A stretch of 64,000 nucleotides of DNA from Novosphingobium kaempferiae (GCF_021227995.1 NZ_CP089301.1:1736001-1800000), one strand, 5' to 3'; positions 24,959-34,683 are shown, numbered from the stretch's first letter. The notes: generated by a model from the sequence alone, not told the origin. Numbers and translations: made by a program.

Positions 24959-26398
24959 ATGTTCCAGATCATGGCGCACGCCCTCGCCGCAGCCACCGCC
25001 CAAGCCCCTGCCCTGCCTGCAGAAACCGAAGCAAAACAGACGGATACAGCCGTCTCCGTCGAAGCCGCCGCACCCGAAACCCCGAATCGCCCCAAGGCCC
25101 CGAAGCCCGCGTTCAAGCCGATCAACCACGACGAGGACTACTCCAGCTTCCGCGCGGTCCGCGACGCCAACCTCTGGACCCGCCTCAAGTATATTCCCAT
25201 CGCTGGAGATACTTACGCGACACTCGGCGGCGAACTGCGCCTGCGCCCCGAACTGCGCCTCGGCGAACGCTGGGGCCGCGGCCCTCAGGACGACGACGGC
25301 AACTTCCAGCAACGCACCCGCGTCTGGGGCGACCTCCAGATCGAAGGCATTCTGCGGGCCTTCGTAGACCTTGAGCACGCCACCAGTTCCGGGCTCGATT
25401 CCGTGATGGCCCCGATCGAGGAAGGCCGCCTCGACTTCAACCAGGCTTTCATCGAGGCGCATGTCCCGGTCGGCGGCGCGAAGATCACCGCGCGGCTCGG
25501 GCGGCAGGAGATCGGCATCGGCAACCAGACCGTGTTCGACATGCGCGAGGGCGCGAACACCCGCCGTTCGCTGGATCTGCTGCGCGTCATGGGCACGGCA
25601 GGCAAGTGGGACGGTGGGTTCCTGACGGGTCACGCTGTCCTCGAAAAGCTGGGAACTTTCGACGACAAGACCAACCAAGACTACGATTTGACCGGCGTGC
25701 ATGCAGGTCGCAATTTCGGGGCGGGCAGCCATACAGGCCGCGCGGAGGCGCTGTTCATCACGTCCGACCGCGCCAGCGTCGCGTTCGACAGCGAGCCCGC
25801 GGCACGCGACCAGCGCCGCACGCTGTCGCTGCGCTATGCGGGCAAGGCCGATGCCTGGAGCATCGACGTCGAGGGCATCAGGCAGTGGGGCTCGTTCGGC
25901 GATCTCGACATCGACGCCTATTATGTCACTGGCACCGTAGCGCACGGCTGGCAGGGTGGATGGAAGCCGAAGCTGGGGCTGCGGATCGACGTCGGCTCGG
26001 GCGATCGCAATCCGAATGACGGAAAAATCGGTACTTACGGGCCACTGTTCCCGAAGCCTCTCACCTACAATGGCGACCTCGGGCCGCACAACCTGATGAT
26101 CTTCCAGCCCCAGCTGACGCTGCAGCCGACGAGCAAGCTGACACTGGACTTCTCGGCGGCGGGGCTGTGGCGCACCTCGATCCACGACGGCGTCTACTCG
26201 CTCGGCGGGCAGGTTCTGCGGCGCGGCAACGAGAGCGATTCCCGCTTCTTCGGCACGCGCGCCACGGCGGCCGGGCGCTATATGCTCAATCCGTTCACGA
26301 CGCTTGGCTTCTACACGATCTACGGCGACGTTTCGGAGAAGTTCAAGCCGGGGCGCGACCTGTTCTACGCGGCGGGTTACCTGACCTTCCGCATCTGA
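24959..26398 (+). CDS. Outer-membrane porin, alginate-export domain family
   Basis: 479 residues. After a short leader and a Pro/Ala-rich linker (about 20-55), a 400-residue beta-barrel follows with YATLGGELRLRPELRLGERWG, ARLGRQEIGIGNQTVFDMREG and a C-terminal aromatic strand ending YLTFRI, features of the alginate-export (AlgE-like) barrel family. It starts 41 bases after benE with a good ribosome site (GGGAGAA). Its place after benK-benE suggests it passes benzoate across the outer membrane, the role BenF-type porins play elsewhere. The signal peptide is weak as read. Confidence 0.78.
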   Translation: MFQIMAHALAAATAQAPALPAETEAKQTDTAVSVEAAAPETPNRPKAPKPAFKPINHDEDYSSFRAVRDANLWTRLKYIPIAGDTYATLGGELRLRPELRLGERWGRGPQDDDGNFQQRTRVWGDLQIEGILRAFVDLEHATSSGLDSVMAPIEEGRLDFNQAFIEAHVPVGGAKITARLGRQEIGIGNQTVFDMREGANTRRSLDLLRVMGTAGKWDGGFLTGHAVLEKLGTFDDKTNQDYDLTGVHAGRNFGAGSHTGRAEALFITSDRASVAFDSEPAARDQRRTLSLRYAGKADAWSIDVEGIRQWGSFGDLDIDAYYVTGTVAHGWQGGWKPKLGLRIDVGSGDRNPNDGKIGTYGPLFPKPLTYNGDLGPHNLMIFQPQLTLQPTSKLTLDFSAAGLWRTSIHDGVYSLGGQVLRRGNESDSRFFGTRATAAGRYMLNPFTTLGFYTIYGDVSEKFKPGRDLFYAAGYLTFRI

Positions 26399-26435
26399 CC
26401 TTGCCCCGAGGCTCCGGCGCGGTATCGTTGCGGCC

Positions 26436-27743
26436 ATGAACCGCGCCCTCCTCGCAGCATTGCCGCTGCTGCTCGTCTCCGGCCCCGCCCTTGCCCGGAT
26501 ATCGTCCGTCGAACAGAAGATCGTCGCTTCGGCCGATGCGGGGGCGGCGCAGAACCTCGACCTTCTCGAAAGACTGGTCGCGCAGAACAGCGGCACGCGC
26601 AACGTCGAGGGCGTGAAGAAGGTGCGCGACATGGTCGCGCCCGAACTGGAGGCGCTGGGCTTTGCGGTGCGCTGGGTACCGATGGATCAGGTCAAGCGCG
26701 CCGGGCACCTGATCGCCACGCACAAGGGCAAGGTCGGCACGACGCGGATGCTGCTGATCGGCCACCTCGACACGGTGTTCGAGCCGAGTTCGCCGTTCCA
26801 GACCGCCAGGCGGGAGGGCGACATGCTCCACGGCCCCGGTGCGGGCGACGACAAGGGCGGCATCGTCGTGATGCTGGCGGCGCTCAGGGCGATGAAGGCG
26901 GCGGGTACGCTGGCCAACGCCAACATCGAAGTCGTGCTGACCGGAGACGAGGAAGCTTCCGGCACGCCGACGTCCATCGCCCGCGCCGACCTTATCGCAG
27001 CAGGCAAGCGGGCTGACGTGGCGCTCGACTTCGAGGGACTGGTGATGATCGACGGGCAGGACTACGGCTCTGTCGCGCGACGCTCCGCCGGGGATTACAC
27101 CATCACCGTCACCGGCAAGACGGCGCATTCGAGCGGCATATTCTCGCCCAGCGTCGGCAGCGGTGCGGTCTATGAACTGGCGCGGATCATCGACGCTTTC
27201 CGCCGGGAGCTGCCGGAGCCCAACCTCACCTTCAACATCGGCATCGTCGCGGGCGGTGCGACGGCGAAGCTGAGCGCAGACGAGGCGCAGGTCGAGGCGA
27301 CCGGCAAGACCAACATCATCCCGCCCGTCGCCATCGCCAAGGGCGACTTCCGCGCCCTGACGCCCGATCAGGTGGAGCGGGTCAAGGCGAAGATGCAGGC
27401 CATCGTCGCCGCGCACCTGCCGGAAACCGATGCGAAGATCGCGTTCAAGGACGGCTACCCACCGATGGCTCCGACACCGGGCAACCAGAAGCTGCTGGAC
27501 CGGCTCAACACGATCAATGCCGACCTCGCGCTGCCCACGATGCCTGCACTCGACCCGCTGAAGCGCGGCGCGGGCGACATCAGCTTCGTGGCGGGAGATG
27601 TTGATGGTCTTGCAGGCCTCGGCCCGAGCAGCAGCGGCGATCATACGCCGGAAGAGCGCGTCGATCTCTCCAGTTTCCCGCGCCAGATCAAGCGCGCAGC
27701 CCTTCTCATGACCCGGCTGAGCGCCGAGCGTGTGAAGCGCTGA
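26436..27743 (+). CDS. Exported M20-family metallopeptidase (glutamate carboxypeptidase-like)
   Basis: 435 residues with a signal peptide (cleavage near GPALA-RISS). Di-zinc ligands fit M20: H110-x-D112 in GHLDTVF, Asp138 in PGAGDDKGG, the Glu172/Glu173 pair in TGDEEASG, and a late His in SSSGDHTPEE. The dimerisation insert starts near RRSAGDYTITVTGKTAHSSG. Relatives cleave C-terminal Glu or dipeptides in the periplasm. It lies 37 bases after the porin; a link to benzoate use is not apparent. Confidence 0.87.
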   Translation: MNRALLAALPLLLVSGPALARISSVEQKIVASADAGAAQNLDLLERLVAQNSGTRNVEGVKKVRDMVAPELEALGFAVRWVPMDQVKRAGHLIATHKGKVGTTRMLLIGHLDTVFEPSSPFQTARREGDMLHGPGAGDDKGGIVVMLAALRAMKAAGTLANANIEVVLTGDEEASGTPTSIARADLIAAGKRADVALDFEGLVMIDGQDYGSVARRSAGDYTITVTGKTAHSSGIFSPSVGSGAVYELARIIDAFRRELPEPNLTFNIGIVAGGATAKLSADEAQVEATGKTNIIPPVAIAKGDFRALTPDQVERVKAKMQAIVAAHLPETDAKIAFKDGYPPMAPTPGNQKLLDRLNTINADLALPTMPALDPLKRGAGDISFVAGDVDGLAGLGPSSSGDHTPEERVDLSSFPRQIKRAALLMTRLSAERVKR

Positions 27744-27837
27744 GGGGCACCGGACGCACGTTCGCGTGCGTCCAGCATCAAGACCGCGTCGTGTCGAGGC
27801 GCTAGGGTGCCGGGCAAGCGCCATAGGAGATTGCCGC

Positions 27838-28914
27838 ATGACCGTCGCCGAAGTCCCCTCCCCCGTCCTGACCGCTGCCGCGTGGCGCGGCGACCGGCTG
27901 ATGGAAGGGCAGGACTGGGTCTACGAACTCGACGCCGCGCAGCTTGCCGAGCTTGAGGCGTTGGGCAAGCGCTTCCTCGACGAAGACCCTGATCTGCGTT
28001 TCGTGCAGGCCGAGGACTACCCCCTCGTCGCCTGCGCCGCTGCGGTGAAGTCATGGCGGGACGCCGTGGATTTCGGGCGCGGCTTCGTACTGGTGCGTGG
28101 CCTGCGTTCGGACCAGTATTCGGACGCGCTGTCGAGCGCGATCTACTACGTTCTCGGCCTGCACATGGGCGATCCGATCCGCCAGAACGAGATGGGCGAC
28201 CTGCTCGACCACGTCTACGCCACCAGCGACAAGACGATGGACGATCCCACCGCCAAGTCCTCCAAGGTGCGCGACAAGCTCGTCTACCATTCGGACAGTT
28301 CGGACATCGTGGCGCTGATGTGCCTGCGCGGGGCGCGGGAGGGCGGACTGTCCTGCCTCGTCTCCGGCGCGGAAATCTACAACGAGATCCTGCGCCGCCG
28401 CCCGGACCTTGCTCACCTGCTGCTCGAACCGTTCCACTGGGACTGGCGTCGACAGGACGCGGAGGCTCCGGCGGATACCTATACCTCGCCGGTGGTGAGC
28501 GTGGAGGAAGGCGTGTTCTCGATGTACGCCGGTTCGCTCTACATCGTGACGGCGCAGGGATATCCCGGCGTGCCCAAGCTGACCGAGGATCAGCTGGAGG
28601 TGCTGCGCCTCTTCGACGAGATCACCTATGAGCCCGGCATGGCCATCGCCATGGACTTCCGCCCCGGCGACATCCAGTGGCTGTCGAACTACGCCGCGCT
28701 CCATTCGCGGACCGAGTTCTTCGACTGGCCCGAACCCCAGCGCAAGCGCCACCTGCTGCGCCTGTGGCTGTCGAGCAAGACCAACCGCCCGGTGGTGGAA
28801 GGCTTCGGCAAGAACGGCGTCGTCCAGCACCGCGCCGCGCATCGCGACGGGGTGGAACATCCCGACGCGCGCTTCTCGATCAAGGCGATGTCGGTGCCGC
28901 GCCTGCTCTCGTGA
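27838..28914 (+). CDS. TauD/TfdA-like Fe(II)/2-oxoglutarate oxygenase
   Basis: 358 residues from the ATG at 27838, chosen for its AGGAGA ribosome site; an upstream in-frame ATG gives no conserved sequence. The facial triad is H151-x-D153 (YHSDSSD) and His289 (ALHSRTEF), with Arg308 (RHLLRLW) for 2-oxoglutarate. The family hydroxylates small carboxylates, sulfonates or amino-acid derivatives in the cytoplasm. Substrate unknown; the preceding M20 peptidase is 94 bases away and may or may not be cotranscribed. Confidence 0.85.
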   Translation: MTVAEVPSPVLTAAAWRGDRLMEGQDWVYELDAAQLAELEALGKRFLDEDPDLRFVQAEDYPLVACAAAVKSWRDAVDFGRGFVLVRGLRSDQYSDALSSAIYYVLGLHMGDPIRQNEMGDLLDHVYATSDKTMDDPTAKSSKVRDKLVYHSDSSDIVALMCLRGAREGGLSCLVSGAEIYNEILRRRPDLAHLLLEPFHWDWRRQDAEAPADTYTSPVVSVEEGVFSMYAGSLYIVTAQGYPGVPKLTEDQLEVLRLFDEITYEPGMAIAMDFRPGDIQWLSNYAALHSRTEFFDWPEPQRKRHLLRLWLSSKTNRPVVEGFGKNGVVQHRAAHRDGVEHPDARFSIKAMSVPRLLS

Positions 28915-28915
28915 C

Positions 28916-28952
28916 GAAAAAAGGGCGGGACAGCGGCAAGGCTGTCCCGCCC
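28916..28952 (-). terminator. Intrinsic terminator of the TonB receptor gene
   Basis: A perfect 12-base stem GGGCGGGACAGC / GCTGTCCCGCCC (28923-28934 and 28941-28952) with a six-base loop, followed on the minus strand by a run of six T. It is correctly placed 65 bases after the receptor stop at 29018. There is no T-run on the plus strand, so it serves the minus strand. Confidence 0.85.
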
Positions 28953-29017
28953 GATGTGCCGGGGGCGATTGGAGGAGTAGGGCCGCTTGCGCACGGCCCT
29001 GCCCCCGGGGGAAAGGA

Positions 29018-31735
29018 TCAGTACTTCACGCGGATGCTCGCGCCGTAGAACTTGTCGTCGATGCGGATGTCGTGCGGGAACGACGGGGTGTCGAAGTAGC
29101 TGTAGTACTTGCCGCCGGTCACGTTCACGCCATCCACCGAGACGGTGATGTTCGGGGTCACGTCGTAGCCGACCGAGAAGTCGAGACGGCCGTTGGCCTT
29201 GACCTTGTTGAACTGGCTGGTGAAGTCCGGTCCGACGAGCGTGCCGACGCCGAACAGCGTTTCGTTGTAGCCCGAGCGCCAGGTGTAGACCACGCGGGCT
29301 GTCACACCGTACTTCTCGTAAAGCGCGCCCGCAGTGTAGTTGTACTTCGAGACGCCCAGCAGTTCCTTGCCTTCCAGCGGATCGCCGGGGGTGGTGACCT
29401 TGCTGTCGGCCAGCGTGAAGGTGCCCATCACGCCGATGCCGTCGAACCCTTCGGGCAGGAAGTCGAAGAACACCTGGCCGGCGACTTCGATGCCCTTGAG
29501 CTTCGAGGAACCAAGGTTGCGCGGCTGCGCGATCTGGTAGGTCTGACCGTTGATGACCTGGATCGAGGTCGCGGTCGCCACGCGGTCCTTCAAGTTGCGG
29601 TAGTAGCCCGCGACGGTGACGTAGCTCGATCGGCCGAAGTAGTATTCTGCCGTAAGGTCGAAGTTGTCCGACTGCTGCGCCTTGAGGTCCGGGTTGCCGC
29701 CCGAGCCCGCCAGGATGACGTTCGGGTTGCCGCCGGGAGCCGCCAGCGAGAGGCCGGGGTTCAGGTCGCCGAAGGTCGGACGCGCCACCGTCTTGGCGTA
29801 AGTCGCGCGGAACTGGAGCTGGTCGTTCGCCTTGAAGCGGATGCTCGCGTTCGGAAGGACGTAAGTGTCGTCGGTGTCGCGGCTGACCGGCTCGAAGAGA
29901 TCGGTGCCGCCGGCGCCCGCGCCGATCACGCGCGAAGTGCCGTCCAGCGTGCGCTTGGTATTGACGACGCGCACGCCGACAAGGCCGTCGATCGACGAAA
30001 CACTGCCGATGTCGAGCTGGTACTTGCCTTGCACGTAAGCCGCGAAGGTTTTTTCAGCCGCCTCGTAGTTGCGGGTCGGATCCCAGGCCGGATCGCCTGC
30101 CGGAGCACCGTAAAGCGCGCGCAGGTCATCCGTGTTGTTGAGCAGGTAATCCGGGTTCGGCGTGTACCAGTGCGAGCCGTTGTTGATGTAGGGGATCGAG
30201 TCCGGCGACTTCACCATGAAGTCCGACGGCAGGCCGACCGACGAAACCAGCGTGCCGCGGTTCGGTCCGGGGAAGTTCGGGCCACCGGCATAGGCGCGGA
30301 ACGAGCCCGAACGATCCGAGTAACGCGCGCCGACCTGGAACTGGCGCAGGAAATCGCTGTCGATGTCGAACGCGGTGTCCAGCTTGAACGCATACTGGCG
30401 GCTGTTCGACTTGTTGAGATCCTGGAACAGCGAGTTCGCGAAGACGAAGCCCTCCGGGTTGCCGAGCGGATCGCCCTGCATCACGGTGGTGCCATGGCCG
30501 TTGTCGTCCACGATGATGTCGACCGCAGCGCCATGCTTGGCGGTGTCGACGATGATCGAGCGGTTGGCGTTCTTCGACTGGATGTAGCTGGCGTCGAACA
30601 CGACATGGACGTCGTCGGTGTTCCACTTCACGCCGCCGCCCAGCACGTACTGGTCGGTGCTCTGCTTCTTCGCCTGGGTGCTGGTCAGCACGTCGACGCC
30701 GTTGAACGTCGCCGACTGGCCGATGCACAGGTTCTCGACCGTGCCCGTGGTACCGCCCGGGAAGCCCGCACCGTCCACCGGGGCCGAGAAGCAGTTGTCA
30801 CCGGCAACCGCGTTGCTGATCGAGCTTCCCGCGAACAGGTCAGAGAAGATGAAGTTGGTCGCGAACTTCGAGCGATAGCCGCTGTAGAGACCGTCGACGT
30901 AGACTTCGAGTTCCGGGGTGATCTCCCACTGGAACGCGGCGTTCACCTGTGGACGGTTGTTGTGCCCGGTGTCGGTCAGACCGCCGACGCAGGTCGGCAG
31001 GACGAGGTTCGGCGCGCCTGCGGGACCGTGGTTGGTCGAACGCGGGTCGCAGTTGAACGAGATCGGGCGGCTGAAGTTGTTGCGCGTGTACGACACGTCG
31101 ACGAGCAGGCCCATCTGGCCATCGCCCGCATCCCAGCGGTTCGAGACGAGCAGACCGGCGCTGTAGCTGGTCTTGTCCGAAACCTGGCCGTTGTAGACGC
31201 GGCCGTTGGCGGCGATGGTAAGGCCCTTGTCGAAGTTGAACGGCTTCTGCAGCTTCATGTCGATGGCACCGGCGACGCCGCCTTCGATGAGGTTCGCCGA
31301 GTTCGACTTGTAGACGTCGATCCCGCCGATTGCTTCGGCGGGGAGATCCTGGAACGAGAAGCCGCGACCGACGCCGGTGAAGATCTCGCGACCGTCGAGG
31401 GTCGTGATGATGTCGCCGATGCCGCGGATGATCGGGGCCTGGATTTCGTTGTTGAAGCCGTTCGAGACCTGCACGCCCGCGACGCGCTGGAGCGCGGAAG
31501 CGACGGAGGTGTCGGGCAGCTTGCCGATGTCCTCGGCAACGATCGAGTCGATGACGAGGTCCGAGTTCTTCTTCACGTTGCGCGCGGCCTCAAGGCTGGC
31601 GCGCTGGCCGGTGACGACGATCTCGTCCGACTCGCCCGCCGACGGCGGTGCGGAATCCTGAGCGAACGCGGGTACGCCAACGACGAGCGCCAGCGCGGAA
31701 GACGACAGGATAAGCGTGCGGGTAATGTTGTTCAT
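29018..31735 (-). CDS. TonB-dependent receptor of a pentose/hemicellulose locus
   Basis: 905 residues from the ATG at 31735 (MNNITRTLILSSSALAL, signal peptide ending GVPAFA). TonB-box-like DEIVVTGQR and the plug domain follow (VIDSIVAEDIGKLPDTSVASALQRVAGVQV, the form common in Caulobacter and sphingomonad carbohydrate receptors); the barrel ends in FYGASIRVKY with a terminal aromatic residue. It would import an oligosaccharide across the outer membrane. It is divergent from a xylonate dehydratase/lactonase/epimerase/glycosidase set, which suggests a xylose- or arabinose-containing ligand. Its own terminator lies downstream. Confidence 0.9.
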   Translation of the reverse strand: MNNITRTLILSSSALALVVGVPAFAQDSAPPSAGESDEIVVTGQRASLEAARNVKKNSDLVIDSIVAEDIGKLPDTSVASALQRVAGVQVSNGFNNEIQAPIIRGIGDIITTLDGREIFTGVGRGFSFQDLPAEAIGGIDVYKSNSANLIEGGVAGAIDMKLQKPFNFDKGLTIAANGRVYNGQVSDKTSYSAGLLVSNRWDAGDGQMGLLVDVSYTRNNFSRPISFNCDPRSTNHGPAGAPNLVLPTCVGGLTDTGHNNRPQVNAAFQWEITPELEVYVDGLYSGYRSKFATNFIFSDLFAGSSISNAVAGDNCFSAPVDGAGFPGGTTGTVENLCIGQSATFNGVDVLTSTQAKKQSTDQYVLGGGVKWNTDDVHVVFDASYIQSKNANRSIIVDTAKHGAAVDIIVDDNGHGTTVMQGDPLGNPEGFVFANSLFQDLNKSNSRQYAFKLDTAFDIDSDFLRQFQVGARYSDRSGSFRAYAGGPNFPGPNRGTLVSSVGLPSDFMVKSPDSIPYINNGSHWYTPNPDYLLNNTDDLRALYGAPAGDPAWDPTRNYEAAEKTFAAYVQGKYQLDIGSVSSIDGLVGVRVVNTKRTLDGTSRVIGAGAGGTDLFEPVSRDTDDTYVLPNASIRFKANDQLQFRATYAKTVARPTFGDLNPGLSLAAPGGNPNVILAGSGGNPDLKAQQSDNFDLTAEYYFGRSSYVTVAGYYRNLKDRVATATSIQVINGQTYQIAQPRNLGSSKLKGIEVAGQVFFDFLPEGFDGIGVMGTFTLADSKVTTPGDPLEGKELLGVSKYNYTAGALYEKYGVTARVVYTWRSGYNETLFGVGTLVGPDFTSQFNKVKANGRLDFSVGYDVTPNITVSVDGVNVTGGKYYSYFDTPSFPHDIRIDDKFYGASIRVKY

Positions 31736-31806
31736 GGTTCCTCCCCTTCGAACTACACCTCGGCCCCTTGGCAGGCCTTGGCCGCTCCATAGCCCTGTGA
31801 TTCTGG

Positions 31807-31829
31807 TCCTACAAGCCATATTTGTAGGA
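31807..31829. promoter_or_regulatory. Palindrome TCCTACAA-N7-TTGTAGGA between receptor and xylonate dehydratase
   Basis: Perfect eight-base arms with a seven-base spacer, 72 bases upstream of the TonB receptor start and about 150 upstream of the dehydratase. It is the only strong dyad in the 244-base divergent gap (31736-31979) and is AT-richer than its surroundings. Symmetry and size fit a GntR- or LacI-type dimer; no regulator gene is next to it. Confidence 0.55.
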
Positions 31830-31979
31830 TAAATAGGTTGCCAGCAAAAATAGCGGGTGGTAGCGGCATTGGGGCAACGCTCCCGCGAGACGCCCGCTCC
31901 GCGCGGCGCAGGATGGAAACGAGCGAGATTATGGGAGGCGAACATTTCTTCCGCTGACGAGAGCAATACCGGCCCCGCC

Positions 31980-33773
31980 ATGACTGGAGCCGCCCCGAAG
32001 CTGCGTTCGCGCGCATGGTTCGACGATCCGAGCCACCCGGACATGACCGCGCTCTATCTTGAGCGCTATCTGAACTACGGCCTCTCCATCGAGGAGATGC
32101 AGTCCGGTCGTCCGATCATCGGCATCGCGCAGTCGGGCAGCGATTTGGTGCCGTGCAACCGCCACCATCTGGTGCTGGCGGAGCGCATCAAGGCGGGTAT
32201 CCGCGACGCGGGCGGCATTCCGATCGAGTTCCCCAGCCATCCGCTACAGGAAACCGGCAAGCGCCCGACGGCGGGTCTCGACCGCAATCTCGCTTACATC
32301 AGCCTTGTCGAACTGCTCTACGGCTACCCGCTCGACGGCGTGGTGCTGACTATCGGCTGCGACAAGACGACGCCTTCCTCGCTGATGGCGGCGGCGACCG
32401 TGAACATCCCCGCGATCGCACTGTCGGTCGGACCGATGCTGAACGGCTGGTACGAAGGCAAGCGCACCGGCGCAGGCACCATCGTGTGGAAGGCCCGCGA
32501 GATGCTCGCCAAGGGCGAACTGGACTATCAGGGCTTCCTGAAGCTGGTCGCCTCGGGCTCGCCCTCCACCGGCTATTGCAACACCATGGGCACCGCGACG
32601 ACGATGAACTCGCTGGCCGAAGCATTGGGCATGTCGCTGCCCGGCTCCGCCGCGATCCCCGCGCCCTACCGCGACCGTCAGGAATGCGCGTGGGAGACGG
32701 GCCGCGCCATCGTCGAGATGGTGAAGGCGGACCGCAAGCCGTCCGACATTCTGACCCGCTCCGCGTTTCTCAACGCCATTCGCGTCAACTCGGCCATCGG
32801 CGGCTCCACCAACGCGCCGATTCACCTCAACGCCATCGCCCGCCATATCGGCGTCGAACTGACGCTGGAGGACTGGGAGCAGACCGGCGCCGACGTGCCG
32901 CTGCTGGTCAACCTGCAGCCCGCCGGTGAGTATCTGGGCGAGGACTACTACCGCGCGGGCGGCGTCCCTGCCGTGATGGGCGAACTCAGCAAGGCCGGCC
33001 TGATCGACGGCACCGCGATGACCGCGAACGGCAAGACCGTGGCCGAAAACATCGTCGGTGCGCGCATCGTCGATACCGACGTGATCCGTCCGTTCGAGCA
33101 GCCGCTCAAGGAAGCGGCGGGGCTGACCGTGCTCAGGGGCAACCTGTTCGAGGGTGCGGTGATGAAGCTCTCGGTGATCTCCGAGGAATTCCGCAGCCGC
33201 TACCTGTCCGACCCCGAACATCCGGACGTCTTCACCGGCCGCGTAGTCGTGTTCGACGGGCCGGAGGACTATCACGCCCGCATCGACGAGCCGGAACTGG
33301 GCATCGACCAGAACACGATCCTCGTCATCCGTGGCGCGGGCCCGGTCGGCTATCCCGGTGGCGCCGAAGTCGTGAACATGCGCCCGCCCGCTGCGCTGAT
33401 CCGCGCAGGCGTCCACGCCCTGCCCTGCATCGGCGACGGTCGCCAGTCCGGCACTTCGGGAAGCCCCTCGATCCTGAACGCCTCGCCCGAAGCGGCAGTC
33501 GGCGGCGGCCTTGCCCTGCTACGCACCGGCGACAAGGTCCGCATCGACCTGAAGAACCGCAGCGCCGACATGCTCGTCGATGATGCCGAGATCGCTCGCC
33601 GTCGCGAGGAATTGGTCGAGATCGAAACCCGCGTGACGCCGGAATCGCAGACGCCCTGGCAGGAAATCCAGCGCAGCCTCGTCGGCCAGTTCGCGACCGG
33701 CGCAATCCTCGAAGGCTCGGAGAAGTACCAGCGCATCGCCCAGACGCGCGGCTTGCCGAGGGACAGCCACTGA
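31980..33773 (+). CDS. Xylonate/arabinonate dehydratase, IlvD/EDD family
   Basis: 597 residues from the ATG at 31980 (MTGAAPKLRSRAWFDDPSHPDMTALYLERYLNYG), aligning with the start of Caulobacter XylD. Iron-sulfur ligands Cys59 (VPCN), Cys127 (GCDKTTP) and Cys200 (GYCNTMGTA), and Mg-binding Lys129, are present, as is the C-terminal GDGRQSGTSGSPSILNASPE. It dehydrates D-xylonate or L-arabinonate to the 2-keto-3-deoxy acid. The lactonase gene overlaps its stop by one base. Later pathway enzymes are not in this window, so Weimberg versus Dahms route cannot be decided. Confidence 0.88.
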   Translation: MTGAAPKLRSRAWFDDPSHPDMTALYLERYLNYGLSIEEMQSGRPIIGIAQSGSDLVPCNRHHLVLAERIKAGIRDAGGIPIEFPSHPLQETGKRPTAGLDRNLAYISLVELLYGYPLDGVVLTIGCDKTTPSSLMAAATVNIPAIALSVGPMLNGWYEGKRTGAGTIVWKAREMLAKGELDYQGFLKLVASGSPSTGYCNTMGTATTMNSLAEALGMSLPGSAAIPAPYRDRQECAWETGRAIVEMVKADRKPSDILTRSAFLNAIRVNSAIGGSTNAPIHLNAIARHIGVELTLEDWEQTGADVPLLVNLQPAGEYLGEDYYRAGGVPAVMGELSKAGLIDGTAMTANGKTVAENIVGARIVDTDVIRPFEQPLKEAAGLTVLRGNLFEGAVMKLSVISEEFRSRYLSDPEHPDVFTGRVVVFDGPEDYHARIDEPELGIDQNTILVIRGAGPVGYPGGAEVVNMRPPAALIRAGVHALPCIGDGRQSGTSGSPSILNASPEAAVGGGLALLRTGDKVRIDLKNRSADMLVDDAEIARRREELVEIETRVTPESQTPWQEIQRSLVGQFATGAILEGSEKYQRIAQTRGLPRDSH

Positions 33774-34615
33774 TGGTCAAGGTCATCGCCCGTGACCGTG
33801 CGGACGTGCTCGGCGAAGGGCTGTTCTGGGATGCGCGCGCCGGGAAGCTCCTGTGGACCGACATCCTCGGCAAGCGCGTCAACCGCCTGGCGCCGGAGAC
33901 GGGCGAGGTCGAAAGCTGGGAGATGCCCGACGTCACCGGCTGGATCATCGGCGCGGAGACGGGCGGCTATGTTGCCGGGATCGGCCGCTCGATCGCGCGG
34001 GTCTCGCTCGATCCGTTCTCGGTCGAGACCATCGCCGACATTCCCGGCCAGACCAGCATCAACCGCGTGAACGACGCCGCCGCCGACCCCGAGGGCCGTC
34101 TGTGGCTGGGCACGATGCCGTTCTCCTGCGACGTGCCGACCGGCGGATTCTGGCGCTTCGACGGCGAAGTCAGCCGTGCCGACGCGACGCCCTATACCAT
34201 CCCCAACGGCCCGGCGATCGACCCGGCGGGATGCTTCCTGCTGCACACCGACAGCGCGATGGGCGTGATCTTCCGCTATGCGCTGGAAGACGGCCAGTTG
34301 GGCGAACGTCAGCCCTTCATCGCGTTCGAGGACGGCTGGGGCTCGCCCGATGGCATGACCTTCGATGCCGAGGGCCATTTGTGGGTCGCATGCTGGGGCG
34401 CTTCCTGCCTCACCCGCTTCTCGCCCGAAGGTGTGCCCGTCCGCCGCATCGAGCTGCCCGCAAGCCAGATCAGCAACTGCGTGTTCGGCGGCGCGGACCT
34501 TGACCGGATGTTCGTCACCAGCTCCGCCAACGGCGTGGATGAGAAACACGGCGGCGCGCTGTTCGAGATCGACCCAGGTGTGTGCGGTGTACCGGCGTTC
34601 CTGTATCGGGGATGA
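33773..34615 (+). CDS. SMP-30/gluconolactonase-family sugar lactonase
   Basis: 280 residues, six-bladed propeller. The N-terminal ADVLGEGLFWDARAGKLLWTDI supplies the metal-binding Glu, and RVNDAAADPEGRLWLGTM, NGPAIDP and SPDGMTFDAEGHLWVACWG hold the Asn/Asp ligands. It hydrolyses xylono- or arabinono-lactone to the acid used by the dehydratase. Its ATG shares a base with the preceding stop (TGATG). A degraded copy of repeat family A follows at 34632. Confidence 0.88.
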   Translation: MVKVIARDRADVLGEGLFWDARAGKLLWTDILGKRVNRLAPETGEVESWEMPDVTGWIIGAETGGYVAGIGRSIARVSLDPFSVETIADIPGQTSINRVNDAAADPEGRLWLGTMPFSCDVPTGGFWRFDGEVSRADATPYTIPNGPAIDPAGCFLLHTDSAMGVIFRYALEDGQLGERQPFIAFEDGWGSPDGMTFDAEGHLWVACWGASCLTRFSPEGVPVRRIELPASQISNCVFGGADLDRMFVTSSANGVDEKHGGALFEIDPGVCGVPAFLYRG

Positions 34616-34631
34616 CGATAGCACTCTCCCC

Positions 34632-34645
34632 CGTCATTGTGAGCG
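34632..34645. repeat. Remnant half of palindromic repeat family A
   Basis: CGTCATTGTGAGCG differs by one base from the left end of family A; no right arm is present. It lies 16 bases after the lactonase stop. The position after a stop codon matches that of the intact copies at 22186, 36971 and 50616, so it is probably a decayed insertion. Confidence 0.5.
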
Positions 34646-34683
34646 ACGACGTGGTTTGAATACAAAGGTTTAAAGGAGAGACG

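Noticed and set aside
28628..31792. Plus-strand frame of about 1050 codons opposite the TonB receptor
   Set aside because: It starts inside the TauD-like gene, crosses a strong terminator and mirrors the receptor; no recognisable protein family.
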